Positions 47,106 through 55,955 of a DNA stretch of 64,000 nt are shown here, piece by piece (position 1 is the stretch's first letter; the number at the start of each line of letters is the position of its first letter). Source of the stretch: Bacteroidota bacterium. GTDB lineage: Bacteria > Bacteroidota > Bacteroidia > Bacteroidales > UBA12077. A program made the translations under genes and the position numbers. The DNA is taken from NCBI GenBank assembly GCA_020444275.1, contig JAHLLG010000006.1:138316-202315 (forward strand), in the 5' to 3' direction. The notes below the pieces were generated by a model that was not told the DNA's origin, did no database searches, and saw nothing but the letters and a program-made list of their open reading frames with translations.

Positions 47106-48083
47106 ATGAAATTCAAAATTTTGAGTAGAATAACTGCAATGATTATAGCATTGGGTTTTGCAGTTACATTGAATGCACAAACAGAAACAGAAGCTGTTGA
47201 TGCTTTAAAAGACGGTGTTGCTAAATCGCAGTCAAAAGACTATTTGGGTGCTATCGAATCATTTAAAAAGTGTGTATCTATTTATGATGAGCTGGATTTA
47301 TCTGCCAGCGAAAATAGAGCAACTGCTGCATCGCAAATACCAAGCATGCAATATAAATATGCATTGAGCTTGTATAAGAAAAAGGATTACGATGGATCAA
47401 TCGAGGCATTTAATACATTAGTTGATTATGCTGAAACATACGATGATGCTAAAATGAAGAGAAAAGCAGAAGGTATCATTCCAAAGTTATATTATGCAAA
47501 AGGTGCTGGTTTAATTAGTTCAGAAGACTATGATGGTGCTATAGCTGCTTTGGACAAAGCTATTGAGTTAGATCCTGATTACCCAATGTCATACGTAAGA
47601 AAAGCTCAAGTTTATAAAGAGCGTGATGATGAAGCAAATTTTAAACAATCAATTGATGGTGCAATTACTGCAGCAAATACGAAAAATGATAATAAAACAA
47701 AAGAGACCGCTGAAAAACTGGCAAGCAACTACTATCTTGTAGCAGGTGCTAATGCTGTAAAAGGTGAGAATTGGGCTGACGGTGAAAAGTATTTTAAAGC
47801 TTTAATGGAATATAAAGAAGCCGATGAAGATATTTATTATCAGCTAGCCGTTATCTATAATAAGCAATCGAAGTGGGACGAAGCTGTTGAAGCTGCCAAT
47901 AAAGCTTTAGAACTTATGGGTGATGTGGAAACTAAAGATGCAAAAATCTATTTCGAAATGGGTAACTCTTATTACGGAAAAGGTGATAATGCTGCTGCTT
48001 GTGATGCTTATTCAAAAGCAAACAAAGGAGATTATGCCGAAGCTGCTAAATATCAAATGGAGCACGTAGTAAAATGTCAATAG
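47106..48083 (+). CDS. Exported TPR-repeat protein
   Basis: This 325-residue protein has a signal peptide (residues 1-25, cleavage after LNAQ) followed by at least five tetratricopeptide repeats across the whole mature protein. Repeats have the usual spacing of aromatic and Ala/Gly positions, such as DYDGAIAALDKAIELDPDYP near residue 140 and KWDEAVEAANKALELMG near residue 258. The protein is acidic and predicted periplasmic. TPR proteins act as scaffolds for envelope complexes; the partner is unknown. A strong terminator follows, and the next genes are convergent. Confidence 0.9.
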   Translation: MKFKILSRITAMIIALGFAVTLNAQTETEAVDALKDGVAKSQSKDYLGAIESFKKCVSIYDELDLSASENRATAASQIPSMQYKYALSLYKKKDYDGSIEAFNTLVDYAETYDDAKMKRKAEGIIPKLYYAKGAGLISSEDYDGAIAALDKAIELDPDYPMSYVRKAQVYKERDDEANFKQSIDGAITAANTKNDNKTKETAEKLASNYYLVAGANAVKGENWADGEKYFKALMEYKEADEDIYYQLAVIYNKQSKWDEAVEAANKALELMGDVETKDAKIYFEMGNSYYGKGDNAAACDAYSKANKGDYAEAAKYQMEHVVKCQ

Positions 48084-48104
48084 TTCTAAGATAATATAGA
48101 AAAG

Positions 48105-48133
48105 AAAAGGTGATCATTTGATCACCTTTTTTT
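48105..48133. terminator. Terminator between the TPR gene and the receptor operon
   Basis: A perfect 12-bp inverted repeat (AAAAGGTGATCA, 48105-48116, with TGATCACCTTTT, 48119-48130) has a T run on the plus side and an A run on the other. It can end both the TPR transcript and the convergent minus-strand receptor operon. Confidence 0.88.
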
Positions 48134-48140
48134 ATGCTAA

Positions 48141-50447
48141 TTACTGATGAAAATCGGTAATATTATTGGATATTTTCAGAATCTTATATACTTCGCCATC
48201 AGCATTTCTAATTGGTGTATAGGTTTCAGCAAACACAAGTTCTTTGTTCTTAATTTTCACTTTTGATGTTTCCTTTTGAACCTTACCGGATCGTAACTCT
48301 CTCCAGAATTTTTCATATTCGGCTTTCTGTTTTTCTGTAAACTCTATATTTCCTGAGTGATGTGTACCAATTACTTCATCTCGGCTAAGTTCGAGCAGAT
48401 TGAGGTAGTTGTCGTTTACATTGGTAATATTTCCATCCAAATCGTACTCAATAACATAGCTTGAAGTATTTAATGCTTCAACAAGGCCTTCCATTTCGGC
48501 ACTTTTACGCGACGATTCTTCCTGGGTAGCCTGAAGCTCCTCCATGTTCTGGCGCATTTCTTCCTCCTGTGCAGCCATTTCTTCGGCCTGTTGCTGCGAA
48601 CGTTCAAGAAGTTCGGATGTTCGTAAATTAATTCGAACAGACGATAACGTTGAAGCAATACTTTCAGCTAGTTTTTCAACAAATTCTATTTCATGCTTTT
48701 CAAATACGTTAAACGATGCTATTTCCAACACACCTAAAACATCTTCTTCTAATTTAAGCGGAACAATAAGCAGACTGCTCGGATTTGCACCACCTAACCC
48801 AGAGGTAATTTCCATATAATCTTGCGGAACATCAGTCATGAATACTGTTTTCTTTTCAATTGCACAGGTTCCTACAAGACCTTCGCCGATTTGGATCTGT
48901 TTTTTCATAAACTTTCTTCTGTCGTAAGCAAATGCAGAAAGAAGGCTAAAATGAATATTGTCCTTGTCCTCATCATTAAGAATAAATAAACCGCCCTGAT
49001 TGGCTTTTAAATAGTTTACCAGGTTCATAATGATCTCAGTCGCCAGATTTTCCATATTATCATTATTCTGGCGTAAAATGTCTGAAAATATAGCAAGTCC
49101 TTCGTTTGCCCATCGCCTTTTTTCGTCTTCAATTTTTCGCTTTTCCTCTTCCTGATCAGCTTTTACGAGACTATTTCTCATCTCAATCAGTGATTTCCCT
49201 AAAACATCATCATCACTTAATAAGTCAAACTCATAATCTAACTCGCCCTGTCCGATATGATTTGCAAAGTCGACTTTTTTATTAAGTCCCTCAATAGAGC
49301 TGTTCAGTGCTTCGCTCATCTCCTGGATTTCATCACCACTTTCAATATTAATTTTCATATTTTCATCAATATGTCCACTTGCTAATCGTTTTAAAAGCTC
49401 GGTAATTTTTGTTAAAGGATTTGTTATGTTTTTGCTTATAATAGCGATTACAAGAGCCATAAGAAGGATGCCCAGAATACCCACCAAAATCGAAATTTTA
49501 AAGTTACGATTAGCTTCCGACATAATAGTACTTACCGGAACAGATATTGCTATAGACCATGGAGTAGTAGTTTTTCCAACAAATATTGGAGCATACGAAA
49601 TATAGTTTTTTACTCCATTTTCGTCTTCTGAAATGTAATTAAATGGATTTCCTTCTTGAATATTTTTTGTGATGTTATATTTTTCGTTATCGTCGGGGAA
49701 TAATTTTGAAATAGGTTCATTTAGATAATCTTTATTTGGATGTCCGGCAATTCTGCCACCATTAGAAACCAGGAATGCATAGCTTCCTTCGAAAGGTTGA
49801 ATTTCTTCAACCATTTCCTGGAACTGTAATAAGGTGATATCAAACGAAACCACAGCAACAAATTTTCCATTTACAACTACAGGAGCATTTAAACTGGTCA
49901 TGAGCAACGACTCTGTTTTACCAGCTGTTAAAACATCAAAGTAGGGTTCATTTATGTTGGGATTTAAATTAGCTTTTGTTTCCGCATATAGCTCCGAATC
50001 GCCATCTAAACTTCGTAATTCTGTACTTTGTTTTACAATGCCACCTTCTCTCCAGAACGAATGACTTATTCTTCCATACGGTTTGTCCCAGGTGGGATCA
50101 ATCATATTTAATTCCCAGCTATCCCATAAAGCATAAATATTAGGGTTGTTTTTAAAAACTTTGGTATATACCTGATGCACAATTTCTTGCCATTCGTCCT
50201 TATCGAACTGATCATAAATCAGAAATGCGTCACTTAATGCTTTTACTGCTGCAAGTTTAGCATCTAAGTTGGCTTTTACATCCTTAGCTGCTTCATGAAC
50301 ATATCGTTGAGTAACTTCAGTAGCATCTTTATATGCCATTTTACGGGCATTAAAACTGATAAATCCTACAGCAGCTATGTAAATAATAATAGAAGCAGAA
50401 ATAATAAACAACTGAATCTTTTGTTGTATTTTAAGTTTGATCTTCAT
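48141..50447 (-). CDS. Cache-HAMP-GAF-PAS receptor without output domain (paralogue 1)
   Basis: This 768-residue membrane receptor has TM1 (about residues 13-33), a periplasmic dCache sensor (35-310, with the SWELNMIDPTWDKPYGR loop and FVAVVSFDITL), TM2 (about 318-340), a HAMP domain and a second HAMP-like segment (to about 430). Then come a conserved linker RRWANEGLA, a GAF domain (about 460-610), a coiled coil with EEMAAQEEEMRQNMEELQATQEE, and a final PAS domain (about 655-765). There is no HisKA, ATPase, receiver, GGDEF or methyl-accepting domain. It must signal through a partner. It is the third of three tandem paralogues, 11 bases after the second. Confidence 0.88.
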   Translation of the reverse strand: MKIKLKIQQKIQLFIISASIIIYIAAVGFISFNARKMAYKDATEVTQRYVHEAAKDVKANLDAKLAAVKALSDAFLIYDQFDKDEWQEIVHQVYTKVFKNNPNIYALWDSWELNMIDPTWDKPYGRISHSFWREGGIVKQSTELRSLDGDSELYAETKANLNPNINEPYFDVLTAGKTESLLMTSLNAPVVVNGKFVAVVSFDITLLQFQEMVEEIQPFEGSYAFLVSNGGRIAGHPNKDYLNEPISKLFPDDNEKYNITKNIQEGNPFNYISEDENGVKNYISYAPIFVGKTTTPWSIAISVPVSTIMSEANRNFKISILVGILGILLMALVIAIISKNITNPLTKITELLKRLASGHIDENMKINIESGDEIQEMSEALNSSIEGLNKKVDFANHIGQGELDYEFDLLSDDDVLGKSLIEMRNSLVKADQEEEKRKIEDEKRRWANEGLAIFSDILRQNNDNMENLATEIIMNLVNYLKANQGGLFILNDEDKDNIHFSLLSAFAYDRRKFMKKQIQIGEGLVGTCAIEKKTVFMTDVPQDYMEITSGLGGANPSSLLIVPLKLEEDVLGVLEIASFNVFEKHEIEFVEKLAESIASTLSSVRINLRTSELLERSQQQAEEMAAQEEEMRQNMEELQATQEESSRKSAEMEGLVEALNTSSYVIEYDLDGNITNVNDNYLNLLELSRDEVIGTHHSGNIEFTEKQKAEYEKFWRELRSGKVQKETSKVKIKNKELVFAETYTPIRNADGEVYKILKISNNITDFHQ

Positions 50448-50458
50448 GGTATTATTTG

Positions 50459-52768
50459 TTATTCGTTAAAATCTGTAATTTCATTTGCAATTTTCAGAAT
50501 CTTTTTTACTACTCCGTTTTCGTCTAAGATAGGAGTGTATACCTCTATAAAGTTTAGTATCGTTCCTTTTACGGTATATTTTGTTTTCTCTTTACGTGTT
50601 TTCCCAGAAGTTAAATCGTTCCAGAATTTATCATATTCGGCTCGCTGTTTATTGGTTAACTCCATTTTATCCGAATGATGTGATCCTAACACTTCTGATC
50701 TGGATAAGCTTAAGAGATTTAAATAGTTATCGTTTACTTTGGTAATAAAGCCTTCAGGACTATATTCAACGATACAACTTGATTGTTCCAGGGCATGCAA
50801 GAAACTTTCCATTTCGGCATTTTTTCTGCCTGCTTCTTCCTGTGTTGCCTGCAGTTCTTCCATATTCTGGCGCATTTCTTCTTCCTGTGCAGCCATCTCT
50901 TCAGATTGTTGCTGGAATTTTTCCAACAGTTCGTTGGTTTGGATACTAATTTGCACTGATGAAAGCGTAGAAGCAATATTTTGAGCTACTTTCTCAACAA
51001 AGTCAATATGGTATTTTTCAAACTTTTTAAACGAAGCAAGTTCAATTACTCCATATACTTTTTCTTCCATTTTAAGCGGAACAACTAACAAAGATCGAGG
51101 ATTAGCACCTCCTAAACCTGATGTGATAGCAATATATTCATCTGGTAAATCTTCAATATATGTAGTTTGTTTTTCGATAGCAACCGATCCAACAATACCA
51201 TCTCCGTAAGGAATTTTCTTTTCAAGGTGCTTTTTTCTGTCAAAGGCGAAAGCCGAAGTTAGATCAAGAAACATGTTATTTTTATCTTCATCGTTAAGTA
51301 TAAAGAGGCCACCCTGACTAGCCTCCAGATAGTATACAAGATTTTTAATAATTTCGTCGGATAATTCCTGAAGATTATTATTGTTTTGTCGTAATATTTC
51401 TGCAAATCGTGCAAGGCCTTCATTTGTCCAGCGACGTTTTTCGTCTTCCACTTTTCGTTTTTCTTCCTCTTCGCGGGCTTTTTTAAGACTGTTTCGCATA
51501 TTTACCAATGCCTGCCCCAACTTATCTTCATCGCTTAATAATTTAAATTCATAATCTAGGTTTCCGGAACCGATATGGTTTGCAAAATCAGTTTTAAGGT
51601 TTAAACCATCGACCGATGTTTTTAAAGCTACGGTCATCTCTTCTATTTCATCGCCCGATTTTACTGATAAATCCAATTGGCTATCTGTTTTACCATTGGC
51701 TAGTTCTTTTAAGAAATCGGTAATTTTCTGAATTGGGTCTGAGATATTTTTGGTGATGATATAGATTGCAAAACCTAACAGAAATATGCCGATTACACCA
51801 ACAATTAACGAAATCATAAAGTTTCTGTCCGCTTGAGCCATTATGGATGGAACCGGAACAGAAACGCCTAAAAACCATGGAGTATTTGTTCTGCCAATTT
51901 CTATGGGTGCAAATGCAATAAAGTGGCGTTTGTTTAAACTGTCTAATGCCATAATATCAAAACTATCGCCATGCTCCATTGTTTCAAGCAGATCAAAATC
52001 TTTTTCTGATTCAAGTTTGAATGTAGCTGCCTGATTTAAAAGGTCTGTATTCGGATGACCGGCATACTTGCCCTCCTCTGTCAATAAAAATGCATAACTT
52101 CCTTCGTACTGGTGCAGGTCAATTCTTTCAACCATTTTTTGAAAGCGGGTTAATATTAAATCTATACCAACCATTCCATGATACTCATTATCTATGATGA
52201 TTGGAGTAACGAGGCTTGTCATTAATTTAGAAGTTTCTCCTTCGTCTGTAAAAACATCAAAATAGATAGGTAACACCATTTCTCTGGCCTGGTTTTTAAT
52301 ATTAGCATAAACCGGAGGGTCACCATCTATACTTCTGATATCTTGTTTTTGATATACATCTCCATTAACTCTTGAAAAAACATTTGCTATACGTCCGGTT
52401 GGTTTAATCCATTCAGGATCGAACTTGTTTAACTCCCAACTATCCCAAAGTTTATAAAAGGCTGGGTTATCCCGATATACATGATCATACATTTTTATAA
52501 AAAGCGGATCCCACTGCTCTCTGGGCATATCCTGGTATACTTTAAAGGCATTGGCAAGTGTTCTCACAACAGCCATGTACTCGTTCAGGTTGGATTGTAT
52601 TTTATAAGCAAACTTTTGTGCATTGGCTTTAACCAGTTCAACGGAATCTTTATAGGTTGTCTTTTTTGCATTTACGCTTATATAACCTATAGCAATTGCA
52701 TAAATAGCAACAGAAAGCGAAATTAAGAACAACTGCATTTTATTTTTTAAACTAAGTTTTAGTTTCAT
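50459..52768 (-). CDS. Cache-HAMP-GAF-PAS receptor without output domain (paralogue 2)
   Basis: This 769-residue protein has the same layout as its neighbour at 48141-50447 and aligns with it from end to end. Shared landmarks are the sensor loop SWELNKFDPEWIKPTGR, the linker RRWTNEGLARFAEILRQNN, the GAF segment with ITSGLGGANPRSLLVVPLK and the coiled coil EEMAAQEEEMRQNMEELQATQEEA. The C-terminal PAS carries LSRSEVLGSHHSDK, nearly the same as in paralogue 1. The periplasmic sensor is the most divergent part, which suggests a different ligand with the same output partner. No catalytic output domain is present. Confidence 0.88.
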   Translation of the reverse strand: MKLKLSLKNKMQLFLISLSVAIYAIAIGYISVNAKKTTYKDSVELVKANAQKFAYKIQSNLNEYMAVVRTLANAFKVYQDMPREQWDPLFIKMYDHVYRDNPAFYKLWDSWELNKFDPEWIKPTGRIANVFSRVNGDVYQKQDIRSIDGDPPVYANIKNQAREMVLPIYFDVFTDEGETSKLMTSLVTPIIIDNEYHGMVGIDLILTRFQKMVERIDLHQYEGSYAFLLTEEGKYAGHPNTDLLNQAATFKLESEKDFDLLETMEHGDSFDIMALDSLNKRHFIAFAPIEIGRTNTPWFLGVSVPVPSIMAQADRNFMISLIVGVIGIFLLGFAIYIITKNISDPIQKITDFLKELANGKTDSQLDLSVKSGDEIEEMTVALKTSVDGLNLKTDFANHIGSGNLDYEFKLLSDEDKLGQALVNMRNSLKKAREEEEKRKVEDEKRRWTNEGLARFAEILRQNNNNLQELSDEIIKNLVYYLEASQGGLFILNDEDKNNMFLDLTSAFAFDRKKHLEKKIPYGDGIVGSVAIEKQTTYIEDLPDEYIAITSGLGGANPRSLLVVPLKMEEKVYGVIELASFKKFEKYHIDFVEKVAQNIASTLSSVQISIQTNELLEKFQQQSEEMAAQEEEMRQNMEELQATQEEAGRKNAEMESFLHALEQSSCIVEYSPEGFITKVNDNYLNLLSLSRSEVLGSHHSDKMELTNKQRAEYDKFWNDLTSGKTRKEKTKYTVKGTILNFIEVYTPILDENGVVKKILKIANEITDFNE

Positions 52769-52830
52769 GCCTGGTATATTTTATTGCTTATTTATTCAAG
52801 ATTTAATTTTTCCTGTTTTACTCGGGTTAT

Positions 52831-55122
52831 TTAATAATCATTAATATCTACAGCTAAAAATAGTATTTTTTCTATATTTTCATTGATATAGACCGGAGTA
52901 AAGGAGGTTATCAGTTTTAACTCTCTATCTTTTTTGTCTTTTAAGAAAGTTGTTTCGCTATGAGGTTTACCACTCATAACTGTATTTAATATTTTTTGAA
53001 ATTTAACCATATCTTTTTGGGCAACAAAATCTTCTGCCTGCATACCTTTTGCTTCGTTAAGGCTATAGTTGAATTTACCCAGGAAAAGTTCATTTGCATA
53101 AATCAACGTAGCATTCAGATCAAACTCAGCTTTTAACAAAAACTGATCTATACTATTTATGATTGCACTGAACTCTTCGCTTTTCCTTGAAGATTCTTCT
53201 TGTGTAGCTTGAAGTTCTTCCATATTTTGTCGCATTTCTTCCTCTTGTGCAGCCATCTCTTCTGCCTGTTGCTGCGATTTTTCCAGTAATTCTGATGTTT
53301 TTGTGTTTATCTGAACAGCTTTTAAGGTAGATGCAATACTTTCTGCAACTTTTTCAGCAAATGCAATCTCATGTTTTCTAAAAGGATGAAATGCAGCAAC
53401 TTCTATTACACCCAGCACATCATTTTCTGTTTTTAGTGGCACCAATAATAAACTATTGGGGTTAGCATCTCCTAAACCTGAGGTTATTTGAATATAGTCT
53501 TCAGGTATTTCTGTTAGGTAAATGGTACTCTGCTCTGCTGCACAGGTTCCTACCAGGCCTTCTCCAAGTTCAACCTGCTTTTGAATATATTTTTCTCTGT
53601 CGAAAGCAAATGCGGCTAATAGATCATAGATAACCACCGAGGATTCCTGTTCGTTTACAATAAATAATCCTCCCTGGTTGGCATCAAGATAATGAACAAT
53701 ATTTTTGATAATATCATTTGCAAGCACCTTAATATTATCGTTATTTTTCCTGAGTAGTTCGGCAAATTTTGCCAATCCTTCGTTTGCCCAGCGTCGTTTT
53801 TTATCTTCTTCTTTTCGTTTTTCTTCTTCCGATCGGGCTTTTAACAAGCTGTTTCTCATGTTAAGTAACGATTGTCCTAAACGGTCTTCATCGCTTAATA
53901 ATTCCAGTTCATGATCAATTTTTCCCGATCCGATTTTATTGGCAAATTCGGCTCTTTGATTTAAACCTTTAATCGATGTATTAAGGGCTAAAGCCATTTC
54001 GCCCACTTCGTCGTTTGATTTAATGTTGAGAATTAGTGAGTTGTCTATTTTTCCTTTTGCAATACTTTTAAGGATCTCTGTAACTTTAATAATAGGAGTT
54101 GTAATATTTCTGGCAATAAGCCACACAACAATAGTTAATAGCAGCAATCCTATAAAACTAACCAACAGAGATTTATATAGAATACTTTTTGCCTCTGCAG
54201 TAATTATTCTATTGGGAACTACTATAGCTAAAGACCATGGAGTGTTGATATCTTCAACCTGAATGGGAGCAAATACATAAAAACTTTTCTGTCCCAATTC
54301 ATTTTCGTGTGTAAACGAAAAGCTGACCCCTTTTTTTACCTGTTCACTTATCTGATATAGTTTATTTAATTCCGGTTGTTCTTCACGAATCAGTTTTCCC
54401 ATTAAACTGGTATTTGGGTGGGCAACAAAAGTACCATCATTCGCAAGCAAAAAGGCATAACTATCTTCAAAAGGTTTTATTTGCGTAATGATTTCTTCGA
54501 ACCGGTCTAAATCTAAATCAACACCGGCTAATCCGATAAAAGTGTTACCCAACTTAATAGGAACAGAAATGTTGGTATTCATGTATGAATCTTCTTCTCT
54601 GCCTGTTGGTGAATATAACTTTGGATCAACAATCATTGATTTACCGGTTGACTTCATGGCATAATAATTTCCTGTGATGTCGTCTCCATCAGTATTTAAT
54701 CTGGCTTCAAGTTGTGTAATATTACCTTCCTGATCTCTTACCCAACCATTCAAGTAACGACCAAAAGGTTTATCCCATGAAGGATCAATATGATTTAATT
54801 CCCAACTGGTTGCAACGGCAAGATAATGCGGATTTTCGTTAATTACATGTAGTTGTTGTTGCAAGAAAATAGCATTCCAGTCTTTCCACGGCAAATTGTG
54901 GTAAGCCTGACCCGCTTGCGCCAGTGTTTTGGTTATGTTAAAATCTGCAGATAATTCGGCTTTGATTAAATTGGCATATTCGTGTGCGTTTTTATTCGCT
55001 ACTTTTCTAGCTTCTGTTAATGCTATATGTCTTGATTTAAAAGTAATATAACCTACCGATGCAATAAAAATCAACATGGAAGTTGTAAGGATATAAACCA
55101 GCATTTTTGCGTTAATCTTCAT
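52831..55122 (-). CDS. Cache-HAMP-GAF-PAS receptor without output domain (paralogue 3)
   Basis: This 763-residue protein is the first transcribed of the three receptors and the most diverged. The sensor has SWELNHIDPSWDKPFGR and FIGLAGVDLDL. The cytoplasmic part keeps both HAMP-like segments, the linker RRWANEGLAKFAELLRKNNDN, the GAF domain and the coiled coil EEMAAQEEEMRQNMEELQATQEE. Its C-terminal PAS differs clearly from the other two (FNYSLNEAKGMQAEDF), so it may sense or bind a different partner. It has no kinase, cyclase or phosphatase domain. It lies 89 bases after the metallopeptidase gene. Confidence 0.87.
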   Translation of the reverse strand: MKINAKMLVYILTTSMLIFIASVGYITFKSRHIALTEARKVANKNAHEYANLIKAELSADFNITKTLAQAGQAYHNLPWKDWNAIFLQQQLHVINENPHYLAVATSWELNHIDPSWDKPFGRYLNGWVRDQEGNITQLEARLNTDGDDITGNYYAMKSTGKSMIVDPKLYSPTGREEDSYMNTNISVPIKLGNTFIGLAGVDLDLDRFEEIITQIKPFEDSYAFLLANDGTFVAHPNTSLMGKLIREEQPELNKLYQISEQVKKGVSFSFTHENELGQKSFYVFAPIQVEDINTPWSLAIVVPNRIITAEAKSILYKSLLVSFIGLLLLTIVVWLIARNITTPIIKVTEILKSIAKGKIDNSLILNIKSNDEVGEMALALNTSIKGLNQRAEFANKIGSGKIDHELELLSDEDRLGQSLLNMRNSLLKARSEEEKRKEEDKKRRWANEGLAKFAELLRKNNDNIKVLANDIIKNIVHYLDANQGGLFIVNEQESSVVIYDLLAAFAFDREKYIQKQVELGEGLVGTCAAEQSTIYLTEIPEDYIQITSGLGDANPNSLLLVPLKTENDVLGVIEVAAFHPFRKHEIAFAEKVAESIASTLKAVQINTKTSELLEKSQQQAEEMAAQEEEMRQNMEELQATQEESSRKSEEFSAIINSIDQFLLKAEFDLNATLIYANELFLGKFNYSLNEAKGMQAEDFVAQKDMVKFQKILNTVMSGKPHSETTFLKDKKDRELKLITSFTPVYINENIEKILFLAVDINDY

Positions 55123-55211
55123 ACTCAGTCTTTGTTGGAAAATAACTTCTAAACTTACATTAAATTAAGAAAAAATCAAATAAAAGGTTGCAAATATTAG
55201 GATTGCCGTAA

Positions 55212-55931
55212 CTAATAAATTTGAATAGAATATGTTCGAAGTTCTTTTGCTAATTTTTTTGCATCACCAAGTATTGAATCCATAAGTGACCAGAATGGTT
55301 TCCCGTGGTTTTTTTCGCGTGTATGACAAAGTTCGTGAATAATAACATAATCGATTAAATGATCTGGTAATCGCATAAGGTGTAAATTAAGGTTAATATT
55401 ATTTCTGCCAGAACAACTTCCCCATAGTGTTTTAGCATTTTTTATATAAACCCTGTTAAATTGGAAATGGTGTTTTCGGGCTAATTCAGATGTTCTGTTT
55501 GGTAAGTATTCCTTTGCTTCCAAACGAAGAGCCCGGGTTAATGTTGTTTTAATATGTTGTTGTATTTCGGGGTGTTCTACAGGATAGTTTTCAGGATAAG
55601 CAATTTTAACAGTGCTTGAACTGATATTCGCTATTACTTTATCTGTTTGGTCTTTATGAACAATTAACTTTCTGAATTTTGTATTAAAGTTAGTGTCTTC
55701 TGTAAATGTGGTAGCTTTATTTTCAATTTGCTCAATTTTAGGCAAATGTTCAAGTATCCAGGATCGTCTTTTTTGGACAATTTTAAACGCTTGTTTGTAG
55801 GTAACATACTTGGGCATGGTTACAACGACTCCTTTCAGAGGGCGAAGTGCAATACTTACATTTTTTGACCGATGATTCTTTTTAAAAACCACCTCTCCAA
55901 TTCCATCTACATGAATTATCTTATCGGGCAT
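55212..55931 (-). CDS. YgjP-like (DUF45) metallopeptidase
   Basis: This 239-residue cytosolic protein belongs to the YgjP/DUF45 family related to WLM/SprT proteases. The zinc motif HELCH (about residues 194-198) is followed by the third ligand in HGKPFWSLMD, and the family box WGSCSGRNNINLNLHLMRLP lies just before. The length is normal. A role in protein turnover or repair is usual for relatives, but the substrate is unknown. It lies 24 bases after the hybrid kinase gene and 89 bases before receptor 3, so it is embedded in the signalling run without an evident link. Confidence 0.9.
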   Translation of the reverse strand: MPDKIIHVDGIGEVVFKKNHRSKNVSIALRPLKGVVVTMPKYVTYKQAFKIVQKRRSWILEHLPKIEQIENKATTFTEDTNFNTKFRKLIVHKDQTDKVIANISSSTVKIAYPENYPVEHPEIQQHIKTTLTRALRLEAKEYLPNRTSELARKHHFQFNRVYIKNAKTLWGSCSGRNNINLNLHLMRLPDHLIDYVIIHELCHTREKNHGKPFWSLMDSILGDAKKLAKELRTYSIQIY

Positions 55932-55955
55932 TTAGTATTTTTATAAGGAATATTC

